The position numbers and the translations under genes were made by a program. The notes below the pieces were generated by a model. It worked only from the letters and a program-made list of their open reading frames with translations. It was not told the origin of the DNA and searched no databases. Source: a bacterium (GTDB taxonomy: Bacteria; Desulfobacterota; DSWW01). Taken from it: a DNA stretch of 6,878 nucleotides. The first letter of the stretch is position 1. Each line of letters opens with the position of its first letter. The stretch spans positions 1-6,878 of the forward strand of contig JAUWSZ010000131.1 of assembly GCA_030609865.1 (NCBI GenBank), in the 5' to 3' direction. Below are positions 1 through 6,375 of this stretch, in pieces.

Positions 1-693
<693 letters not shown>

Positions 694-1941
694 TCAACTC
701 CTCGGTTCGCCGAGGTCTTTCCTCAGCCCGATCATGACCCTGTCCGTGGCTCCCTTCTTCTCTTGGATGTACTCCCGGCAGATCTGCCCCACCGCCTGCC
801 GCGCTCGCTCATCGTCGGCAAAACGCCGGATGCCTTCCACCAACTCTTTCTGATCCTTCACGGCAAAAACGCCCCTTCGCTCCACCAAATCGACCGCTTC
901 CTGGAAGTTGTGGTAGTTCGGTCCGAAGAAGATCGGCATGCCGAAGGCGGCAGGCTCCATGATGCTGTGGATCCCTGCGCCGAAGCCGTCTCCGATATAG
1001 GTGAGATCCGCCAACCGGTAGAGATAGGTGAGAATTCCGATCGTATCCACCACCAGTATCTGTCTCTTCTCCAGGTCCTGGTCCTCTCCCTGGGTGTAAA
1101 GAGCCACCTCGCCCTCGAAGAGGTCCGTAATCCTCCGGATGTTGGCCTCATCCACATGGTGCGGCACGATCACGAACTTGAGATCCGGGAAGACAGGAAT
1201 GATCTCCTTCAAGAGCTGGTCATCGAAGGGCCAGGTGCTTCCAGCCATCAGGCACGTTCGGCCTGCGAGAAACCGCTCCACCAGAGGGAATTCCCTTTTC
1301 TCCTGAGCGGCATCCCACACCCGGTCGAATCGAGTGTCACCGCTCAGGTCCTTGTTCCTGACTCCGATGGACTCCAAGAGCACCAGGCTCTCCTGGTTCT
1401 GGACGAAGAAGTGGGAGATCCGCCTGAGGGCCTTCCGGCTCCACCCGCCGTAGGGCCTGAAGAAGATCTGGTTTTTCCGGAAGATCGAAGAAACCATGAC
1501 CAGGGGGATGTCCCGCCGGAACATGGCTCGCAGGAAGTTGTACCAGTACTCGTACCGGATGAAGACGGCGAGCTTCGGCTGCACCACATCCAGGAACTTC
1601 CTTGCGTTTCCCGGCGTGTCGAGAGGCAGGTAGTGAACATAGTCGACCTTGTCGAAGTCCTTGCGGACTTCGTAGCCGGAGGGAGAGAAAAAGGTCAGAA
1701 GAATCGGATGGTCCGGATATTCCTCCCGAACCCTTTCGATAATCGGCCGCCCCTGCTCGAACTCCCCGAGGGAGGCGGCATGAAACCATACCAGATTCTC
1801 CTTCTCCCGGATGTCCTCCCTCAGCCTGCGGTGCCAATCCCTCCGACCCTCCACCCACAGCCTGGCCGCCCGTCTGAACCGGGCGGCAACCCAGGCGAGG
1901 AGGCCGAAGACCCGGATGGCGAGTGTGTAGAGAAGGCTCAC
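694..1941 (-). CDS. waaA: 3-deoxy-D-manno-octulosonic acid (Kdo/Kdo8N) transferase WaaA
   Basis: WaaA is a GT-B glycosyltransferase at the inner face of the cytoplasmic membrane. It moves Kdo from CMP-Kdo to tetra-acyldisaccharide lipid A precursor; next to the kdn genes its donor is probably CMP-Kdo8N. The 415-residue protein has a hydrophobic N-terminal anchor (about residues 3-20), then WFHAASLGEFEQGRP at 52-66, where Glu60 matches the catalytic glutamate of the E. coli enzyme (SVGE). IRYEYWYNFL takes the place of the proteobacterial METELWPNL motif. The C-terminal donor domain has GDGFGAGIHSIMEPAAFG and a FGPNYHNF segment. The variant motifs resemble Bacteroidetes WaaA. The start is GTG at 1939-1941, overlapping the kdsB stop as GTGA; no in-frame ATG lies nearby and no strong Shine-Dalgarno is visible, so translation is probably coupled to kdsB. 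How many Kdo residues it adds cannot be told from sequence. Confidence 0.93.
   Translation of the reverse strand: MSLLYTLAIRVFGLLAWVAARFRRAARLWVEGRRDWHRRLREDIREKENLVWFHAASLGEFEQGRPIIERVREEYPDHPILLTFFSPSGYEVRKDFDKVDYVHYLPLDTPGNARKFLDVVQPKLAVFIRYEYWYNFLRAMFRRDIPLVMVSSIFRKNQIFFRPYGGWSRKALRRISHFFVQNQESLVLLESIGVRNKDLSGDTRFDRVWDAAQEKREFPLVERFLAGRTCLMAGSTWPFDDQLLKEIIPVFPDLKFVIVPHHVDEANIRRITDLFEGEVALYTQGEDQDLEKRQILVVDTIGILTYLYRLADLTYIGDGFGAGIHSIMEPAAFGMPIFFGPNYHNFQEAVDLVERRGVFAVKDQKELVEGIRRFADDERARQAVGQICREYIQEKKGATDRVMIGLRKDLGEPRS
698..703 (-). promoter_or_regulatory. Ribosome binding site of ligA
   Basis: GAGGAG on the minus strand lies 7 bases before the ligA ATG. It sits inside the last codons of waaA, so ligA has its own good initiation signal while depending on upstream transcription. 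Confidence 0.8.
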
Positions 1942-2723
1942 TTTTTCGCTGTCCCGCCTGTTGTCGAAAGCTCGCTCTTGTCGAGCAGCCTTTGAATACG
2001 CTCGAGGTCTTCGGGCGTGTCAACGGGAACGCTCTCGTGGGTCGTGATCTCGACCCTGATCTTGTATCCGTGTTCCAACCATCGGTTCTGCTCGAGCCGC
2101 TCCGTGGCTTCCAGCGGGGATACGGGCAACTCCGTAATCTTCCTCAAGACATCCATCTTATAAGCGTACACGCCCACATGCTTGTAGAAGGTGTGATGCT
2201 CGTGCCAATCCGCCTCCTCGACCTCCATCACATAGGGAACGGGCGACCGGCTGAAATAGAGCGCGTCCCCGCCCTTGTCGAAGACCACCTTGGCCTCGCT
2301 CGGGTTGAAGATTTCCTCGGGTTGGACCACCGGGTTTGCCAGGGTTGCGATGTCCGCCGTTCCATCATCGAAACAGGACTTGAGCTTCTCGAACATCTCC
2401 GGGTGCAGAAAGGGCTCGTCCCCCTGGATGTTGATGACCACATCGAACGACCGGTTCGTGGTCGCGGAGATCTTCTCAGCAGCCTCCCTGCAGCGGTCCG
2501 TACCACTCGGGCAGGCCTCGGAGGTCATCACGACCCTCCCGCCGAAGGCTTTTACCGCCTCCTCGATCCGCGCATCGTCCGTGGCAACCCAGACCTCTTC
2601 CAACGCCTCGGTTGCCCGCTCGTAGACCCTCTGGATCATCGGCTTGCCGGCAATATCCACGAGCGGCTTCCCGGGAAACCGGGTGGAGGCGTACCGGGCG
2701 GGGATGACGCCAAGGAATTTCAT
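1938..2723 (-). CDS. kdsB: 3-deoxy-manno-octulosonate cytidylyltransferase KdsB, probably for Kdo8N
   Basis: KdsB activates Kdo or Kdo8N with CTP to the CMP-sugar and pyrophosphate in the cytosol. The 261-residue protein has the family order: IPARYASTRFPGKPL at 7-21 (nucleotide binding), VATDD at 46-50, SGTDR at 73-77, NIQGDEP at 98-104 (Asp102 a metal ligand by family analogy), YFSRSPVPY at 156-164, YKHVGVYAY at 180-188 and VDTPEDLE at 234-241 (Asp235 the second metal ligand). E. coli KdsB is 248 residues. The start at 2721-2723 gives the standard MKFLGVIPAR N-terminus; an upstream in-frame ATG would add 32 residues unlike the family and run into kdnB. It is 25 bases after kdnB and overlaps waaA by 4 bases. 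Compared with E. coli KdsB, Cys71 replaces the His before SGTDR and Met166 stands where an Arg follows the IPWD segment. With kdnAB adjacent, Kdo8N is the likely substrate, an inference from context. Confidence 0.94.
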   Translation of the reverse strand: MKFLGVIPARYASTRFPGKPLVDIAGKPMIQRVYERATEALEEVWVATDDARIEEAVKAFGGRVVMTSEACPSGTDRCREAAEKISATTNRSFDVVINIQGDEPFLHPEMFEKLKSCFDDGTADIATLANPVVQPEEIFNPSEAKVVFDKGGDALYFSRSPVPYVMEVEEADWHEHHTFYKHVGVYAYKMDVLRKITELPVSPLEATERLEQNRWLEHGYKIRVEITTHESVPVDTPEDLERIQRLLDKSELSTTGGTAKK

Positions 2724-2748
2724 CTTTCTCGCTCGCGATCCTTTCCGG

Positions 2749-3834
2749 TTACATCCTGAGAAACAGTTCGCGGATCCATTCCGGACTGACCTTGTCCCGC
2801 CACGCCTTGCCGAAGGCATGATCCCACATGTGCTCCAGCTTGAAGGCCGTGTCCACCATCAGGTCCAGCTGCTCGTCCGAGAGGCTGGCCGTCAAGCCTT
2901 CCGGCAGCTCGGTCCCCTGTTTCTCGAGCATGGCGTGGAACTCCCGCACCCCGTCGGCATAGACGTCTTCGAGACGATTGAAGGCAATACAATTCGCGAG
3001 GCCGTGTCGGGTATGGAGCACGAACGAGAGGCCGTACGAAAGGGCATGGCAGACCCCAACCTGGGAGTAGGTCACACTCATGCCCCCGAGATAGGACGCA
3101 ATCATCAGTTTCTCGTCCGCCTCGGGCGAGGCACCCTCCTCCTCGAGGAAGACCTCGCGGCAGAGGGCGAGGGACTTCTCGGCAAAGGCATCGCTGTATG
3201 CGTTTCGCCAGGTGCCGGTCAGGCACTCCACCGCATGGATGTAGCAGTCCATGCCCGTGTGGAACCGCTGCTCTCTCGGGGCCCCCCCGATCAGTTCCGG
3301 GTCCAGGACCACCTGATCGGGCATGGTGTAATCGCATTTGATTCCAAGCTTCTTCTCCGGCCCGGACAAGACCGTGGTCATCGAAACCTCGGCCCCGGTC
3401 CCGGACAGGGTGGGAACGCAGACCTTGAAGACACCCGGATTCTTGATCAGATCGAGGCCCTGGTAGTCTGCCGACGAACCGGGATTGGTCAGCATCAGTG
3501 CGATCGCCTTGGCGTAGTCCATGACGCTTCCTCCCCCGATCCCAATCACGGCATCGGGGAGCGAGTCTGCATACGCCAGGATCTCATCCCGGTAATGATC
3601 CACCATCCGGGTCGTCGGTTCTTCCTCGACGCTTACCCAGATCAGCTTGTCGCTTCCCCGCAGAGGGATTCTCTCCCGGAGGGGCCTCGCCTGGAAGACC
3701 TGATCCACCAGGAAAACCACATAAGAATCCAGGCCCTTCCTCCTGGGCGCCAGGATCTCGTCCAGCCGGTCGAAGGCTCCCCTGCCGAAGGCAAAGTAGG
3801 CGACGTTCTTGAAATTTCTGAAGGTGTAGATCAT
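2749..3834 (-). CDS. kdnB: Kdo 8-oxidase / 8-dehydrogenase KdnB (iron-containing alcohol dehydrogenase family)
   Basis: KdnB oxidises the C8 hydroxyl of Kdo to the 8-aldehyde, the substrate of KdnA. The 361-residue protein is a complete group III metal-dependent alcohol dehydrogenase. The N-terminal dinucleotide fold carries GIGGGSVMDYAKA at 98-110, followed by PTLSGTGAEVS at 141-151. The helical metal domain supplies Asp196, His200 (MDCYIHAVE), His263 (VCHALSYG) and His277 (HTRHGLAN), a full metal ligand set. The ATG at 3832-3834 overlaps the kdnA TGA as ATGA, so the two are coupled. The family alone is broad (butanol, glycerol and lactaldehyde dehydrogenases). The specific call rests on the position between a matching aminotransferase and kdsB, the arrangement shown in Shewanella oneidensis to make Kdo8N. 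Whether the electron acceptor is NAD+ or oxygen cannot be read from the sequence. Confidence 0.86.
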   Translation of the reverse strand: MIYTFRNFKNVAYFAFGRGAFDRLDEILAPRRKGLDSYVVFLVDQVFQARPLRERIPLRGSDKLIWVSVEEEPTTRMVDHYRDEILAYADSLPDAVIGIGGGSVMDYAKAIALMLTNPGSSADYQGLDLIKNPGVFKVCVPTLSGTGAEVSMTTVLSGPEKKLGIKCDYTMPDQVVLDPELIGGAPREQRFHTGMDCYIHAVECLTGTWRNAYSDAFAEKSLALCREVFLEEEGASPEADEKLMIASYLGGMSVTYSQVGVCHALSYGLSFVLHTRHGLANCIAFNRLEDVYADGVREFHAMLEKQGTELPEGLTASLSDEQLDLMVDTAFKLEHMWDHAFGKAWRDKVSPEWIRELFLRM

Positions 3835-5027
3835 CCGCCCAGAACCTCTTGTAGCACCCCTTGGGTCTTCTCCTTTATTGTGTCGAGTTCTTCCTGGGTC
3901 CAGCTCAGGCGAATTTCGATCATCTGCATGCGACTCATGATGTCGTCAGTTCGCGGCAGATGGATATCGGCGTAGTCCGGAACGTCGTCCAGCAGAGTGA
4001 TCGGAAGCTTGTATGCGGACTTCAAACCCTTCAAATGCTCCCAGTTCCTTATGTAGTGGAAGTTGTTGTTGTACCAGTATGCGGTTCCTACTCCGGCCTT
4101 GCCCATTTCCTCGTGCACTCGGACCGCTGTTCGAGCGTCCGGCAGGAGGAAGCCGAGCGTGGTTGCGGAATCACCGGCCGGGTCCGGCACGTCACGGAAC
4201 GTGATCTGCGGAAAGGCGGAAAGGGTTTCTTTCAACTGTGCCTGGAACTTCCGCTGCCTTGCCAGGATGGAATCCAGCTTCCGGAACTGGGCGAGGCCGA
4301 TGGCCGCATGCAATTCACTGATCCGGAAATTGAATCCCAGGATCGGGTGCTGTTCCGCCCCTCGATTGTCCCCGATGTGGTCGTGCCCGTGATCCCCGAA
4401 CATGTGGGCCGTCTCGTAGACGTCCCGATCGTTCGTGATCACGGCGCCCCCCTCTCCCGCGGTGATGCCCTTGAAAAAATCGAAAGAGAAGCACCCCACC
4501 TTCCCGAAGGTCCCCACGTGTTTCCCCCGGTACGTGGCCCCCAGGGCCGGGGCGGCATCCTCGACGAGGATCAGGTTGTGCTTCTCGCACACCCGGACGA
4601 TTTCTTCCATCTTGGCCATCGACCCGAAGAGGTGCACGAGGAGGACCGCCTTGGTTCGCGGCGTGACGGCAGCCTCGATCCCCTCCGGTGACAGACAGAG
4701 GGTCTCATCGATCTCAGCAAAGACAGGAACCGCGCCCACCGTGAAGACCGTCTCGATCGGCGCGATGAACGAGAAGGGCGGGACGATGACCTCGTCACCG
4801 GCCCCGATACCGACCGAGGCGAGGGAGAGGATGTCGGCAGCCGTTCCGTTCGAACACATGTGGCAGTAATCCACCCCATGGTACTTGGAGAATTCCTCCT
4901 CAAAGGTCCTTGCCTTCCAGATCCCCTTTCGAGGCCCGTCGAAATTGTAGCGAAACAGGATGCCCGTCTCGAGCACATCCATGACCTCTTTTCGCTCTTC
5001 ATCACCGAACAGTTCCATTCCCGGCAT
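3831..5027 (-). CDS. kdnA: 8-amino-3,8-dideoxy-manno-octulosonate aminotransferase KdnA (DegT/DnrJ/EryC1/StrS family)
   Basis: KdnA is a PLP enzyme that moves an amino group, from glutamate in the known Shewanella enzyme, to the C8 aldehyde made by KdnB, giving Kdo8N. The 398-residue protein shows the fold type I sugar-aminotransferase pattern: SNGTAA at 59-64 (cofactor phosphate contact), PPFSFIAPIE at 83-92, EDAAPALGA at 156-164 (Asp157 to the pyridine nitrogen), SFDFFKGITAGEGG at 181-194 with Lys186 as the Schiff-base lysine, a His-rich stretch DHGHDH at 212-217, and GFNFRISELHAAIGLAQ at 231-247. FDFFKGITAGEGG differs from the usual SFYPTKNLGALGDGG of nucleotide-sugar aminotransferases, which fits a special substrate. 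The ATG at 5025-5027 is chosen for its GGAGAG site and the family-like N-terminus; a longer reading to 5120 would add 31 unlike residues across the leader hairpin. It overlaps kdnB by 4 bases. Confidence 0.87.
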   Translation of the reverse strand: MPGMELFGDEERKEVMDVLETGILFRYNFDGPRKGIWKARTFEEEFSKYHGVDYCHMCSNGTAADILSLASVGIGAGDEVIVPPFSFIAPIETVFTVGAVPVFAEIDETLCLSPEGIEAAVTPRTKAVLLVHLFGSMAKMEEIVRVCEKHNLILVEDAAPALGATYRGKHVGTFGKVGCFSFDFFKGITAGEGGAVITNDRDVYETAHMFGDHGHDHIGDNRGAEQHPILGFNFRISELHAAIGLAQFRKLDSILARQRKFQAQLKETLSAFPQITFRDVPDPAGDSATTLGFLLPDARTAVRVHEEMGKAGVGTAYWYNNNFHYIRNWEHLKGLKSAYKLPITLLDDVPDYADIHLPRTDDIMSRMQMIEIRLSWTQEELDTIKEKTQGVLQEVLGG

Positions 5028-5032
5028 TTTTT

Positions 5033-5038
5033 CTCTCC
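5033..5038 (-). promoter_or_regulatory. Ribosome binding site of kdnA
   Basis: GGAGAG on the minus strand, followed by five A and the ATG at 5025-5027. It decides the kdnA start against in-frame upstream codons. It directly abuts the arm GCTCAAAGG (plus strand 5039-5047), so leader folding could affect access to it. Confidence 0.75.
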
Positions 5039-5039
5039 G

Positions 5040-5087
5040 CTCAAAGGGTATCGAAAAACACCTAATCGTCGTTATTCCCTGTTTGAG
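5040..5087 (-). promoter_or_regulatory. Possible hairpin immediately upstream of the kdnA ribosome binding site
   Basis: In the transcript CTCAAACAGGG (5087-5077) can pair with CCCTTTGAG (5048-5040): 9 pairs with a two-base bulge and a loop of about 28 bases. The same CTCAAA/TTTGAG bases can instead join the long-range repeats at 5265-5275 and 5295-5304, so the two folds exclude each other. Confidence 0.35.
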
Positions 5088-5139
5088 TCTATCTCGTCCT
5101 CGTCCTCGATCATATACCACGCGCTTTCTTCACGCATAT

Positions 5140-5154
5140 GGGCTGACGGAGCCC
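5140..5154 (-). other. Small hairpin within the leader
   Basis: GGGCT, five loop bases and AGCCC form a 5-pair stem within the interior of the nested repeat. There is no following T-run on either strand, so it is not a typical intrinsic terminator. Confidence 0.4.
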
Positions 5155-5168
5155 CAGGCAACGAACTG

Positions 5169-5180
5169 CAACTCGAGTTG
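5169..5180. repeat. 12-base perfect palindrome CAACTCGAGTTG
   Basis: A perfect dyad near the centre of the repeat interior. It could be an operator half-pair for a dimeric regulator or simply the tip of a folded structure. Nothing in the window names a regulator. Confidence 0.4.
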
Positions 5181-5308
5181 ATGCCGCACGACAATTCCGT
5201 CTCTTGGGTTCGAGGACGACGACGAGGACGAGCGATGGTGGAGCAAATACCATGCCTACATTGCATAACTCAAACTGCCAAAATCACGGACACACCTTTT
5301 GAGCCGCC

Positions 5309-6328
5309 CTAAGTGGTCACCTCTATGACATCCTGGATGTCCAGCATCCCGATCTGCTTCTTGCCCTCCACCACACAGATCGTATCCACCTGGGTTTCCT
5401 TCAGGAGCTTGGAGGCATCGTAGAGCAACGTATCCCCGGAGATGTGTATCGGCACCTTGAGGTTCAGCTCGGAAAGGGCCTTGTGCAGAGACGTCTCGCC
5501 CTCTCGCTCCAGCAACCGACGGAGGTCTCCGTCCGTGAAGACGCCGCAAATCTCGTCGTTGTCATCCACGATCGTTACCGCGCCGAAGCCTCCCTGGGTC
5601 ATGACCACCAGGGCATCCACGACCGGCTTGCCCTTAGGAATCGTCGGGTTGAAATCGCTGATCACGTCCTTCACACGAAGGGTCATCAGGCGGGTATGCT
5701 CGAAGAACTGTTGTGTCCCAACGGTGGTGAACGTGTTCTCGGTGAGTCCCTTCATGACCTTCCAGGGAACCGTGACCGCATGAACCCCCAGGTTGATCGC
5801 GTTTCGAACATGCTCAGGGTGCCGGACCGAGGAAAACATCACCTTGCAGCCGTATCCATAGTAATCCACCGCATGCACACACTGCTCGATCAGGCCCAGT
5901 GCATCATGCCCCTCGTCCTGCAAGCGCCCCACCAGGGGGCAGACGTATGCCGCACCGGCGGCCATTGCCATGTATGCCTGCTGGAGCGTGTAGACGAGAT
6001 GCACATTGACCTGGATGCCCTCATCTGCAAGCCTCTTGCAGACCTTGACGCCTTCCAGAGAAACCGGGAGCTTGAAAACCGTCGTCTCCTTGTTCAACCC
6101 GAGGCCGAGAAGGCGTCGGGCTTCCTGGTGGATTTCGTCCGCCGTTTCCCCCAACGCCTCGATCTGAATTTGGGGGACCATCTTCGAGAGCCTTACGATC
6201 GTCCCGTCCACATCCGTGATGCCATCCCGGTGCATGAAGGTCGGTGTGGTGGTCAGTCCGGTCAAAAAGCCCAGCTCGAAGGCCTCTTTGATCTCCTCTT
6301 CAACGACTGAGTCGAGAAACAGTTCCAT
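5309..6328 (-). CDS. Transaldolase (FSA/TalC-like) fused to a KdsD-like CBS domain pair
   Basis: The protein has 339 residues in two parts. Residues 1-215 are a class I aldolase barrel of the short transaldolase / fructose-6-phosphate aldolase family. They begin MELFLDS (Asp6 matches the catalytic Asp of FSA), and continue with GLTTTPTF at 24-31, QIEA at 55-58, FKLPVSLEG at 85-93 with Lys86 as the Schiff-base lysine, CPLVGRLQDEG at 130-140, and SSVRHPEHV at 166-174. Residues about 219-339 are two CBS motifs; GVFTDGDLRR at 262-271 is close to the C-terminal half of KdsD, the arabinose 5-phosphate isomerase. Odd points: Thr28 replaces the Asn of TTNP, and Leu132 stands where FSA has Tyr131. Only 47 bases follow kdsA and the initiation signal is weak (ACGAG), so it is probably co-expressed. 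Its reaction is unknown; supply of A5P or another Kdo precursor under nucleotide control is the inference. Confidence 0.85.
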   Translation of the reverse strand: MELFLDSVVEEEIKEAFELGFLTGLTTTPTFMHRDGITDVDGTIVRLSKMVPQIQIEALGETADEIHQEARRLLGLGLNKETTVFKLPVSLEGVKVCKRLADEGIQVNVHLVYTLQQAYMAMAAGAAYVCPLVGRLQDEGHDALGLIEQCVHAVDYYGYGCKVMFSSVRHPEHVRNAINLGVHAVTVPWKVMKGLTENTFTTVGTQQFFEHTRLMTLRVKDVISDFNPTIPKGKPVVDALVVMTQGGFGAVTIVDDNDEICGVFTDGDLRRLLEREGETSLHKALSELNLKVPIHISGDTLLYDASKLLKETQVDTICVVEGKKQIGMLDIQDVIEVTT

Positions 6329-6375
6329 GATCTCGTTCTGTCCGTCACGGGTTTAGAGTCGCCCCAGAGGTTGAT

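Larger units (their letters stand above)
5081..5275. repeat. Nested imperfect inverted repeats with GAC/GAG trinucleotide arms
   Basis: On the plus strand, GTTTGAGTCTAT (5081-5092) is complementary to ATAACTCAAAC (5265-5275), 11 pairs with one bulged base. Abutting it, CTCGTCCTCGTCCTCGA (5093-5109) is complementary to 5210-5232, which reads as TCGAGGACGAC then GACGAGGACGAG; 17 pairs form with a six-base bulge, that is, two extra GAC-like trinucleotides. The two arms share no gap on the left side but a 32-base gap on the right. The roughly 100-base interior holds its own hairpin and palindrome. No flanking target-site duplication was seen. It could be a MITE-like element or the stem of a structured RNA. 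Confidence 0.6.
5039..5304. repeat. Outermost inverted repeat enclosing the leader
   Basis: GCTCAAAGG (5039-5047) and CCTTTTGAGC (5295-5304) are complementary over 9 pairs with one bulged base. Together with the inner arms they make the whole leader a set of three nested inverted repeats, ending one base short of the kdnA ribosome binding site. The arms are short enough that chance is possible. Confidence 0.4.
5028..5308 (-). other. 281-base leader/intergenic region between the transaldolase-CBS gene and kdnA
   Basis: This is the only sizeable gap in an otherwise packed gene set. It contains no convincing gene: a 64-codon frame at 5072-5266 is low-complexity and lacks a start signal or recognisable family. 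No Rho-independent terminator with a T-run and no good -35/-10 pair is obvious on the minus strand. A TGGTATATG near 5110-5118 is a weak extended -10-like string without a matching -35. It is full of inverted repeats, listed separately. It may be a structured 5' leader for kdnA, a small non-autonomous inverted-repeat element inserted in the operon, or the decayed remnant of one. Confidence 0.6.

Noticed and set aside
763..1995. Plus-strand open frame of 410 codons opposite waaA
   Set aside because: It is antisense to a clear glycosyltransferase, has no recognisable motif or start signal, and is explained by the GC-rich codon pattern of the real gene.
2644..3975. Plus-strand open frame of 443 codons opposite kdnB
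   Set aside because: It is longer than kdnB but spans three real genes antisense, has low-complexity His/Arg/Gly-rich content and matches no family; kdnB has all its metal ligands on the minus strand.
5028..5120. N-terminal extension of kdnA by 31 codons
   Set aside because: The extra residues are unlike the family and run through the leader hairpin, and the GGAGAG site fits the ATG at 5025-5027.
5140..5160. Intrinsic terminator candidate
   Set aside because: The stem is only 5 pairs and no T-run follows on either strand.
5201..5222. GGGTTCGAGG string resembling a tRNA T-loop
   Set aside because: The flanking bases do not pair as a T-stem and no acceptor, D or anticodon arms are found around it.
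5072..5266. Minus-strand 64-codon frame in the leader, ending in an acidic EDEDEID stretch
   Set aside because: The acidic tail is just translation of the GAC/GAG repeat arm; there is no ribosome binding site and no family resemblance.
5444..6310. Plus-strand open frame of 288 codons opposite the transaldolase-CBS gene
   Set aside because: It mirrors the reverse strand of a gene with two recognisable domains and has no family features.
5309..6328. Annotating the fusion gene as KdsD because of its CBS pair
   Set aside because: The N-terminal part is an aldolase barrel with a Schiff-base lysine motif, not a SIS sugar isomerase domain.
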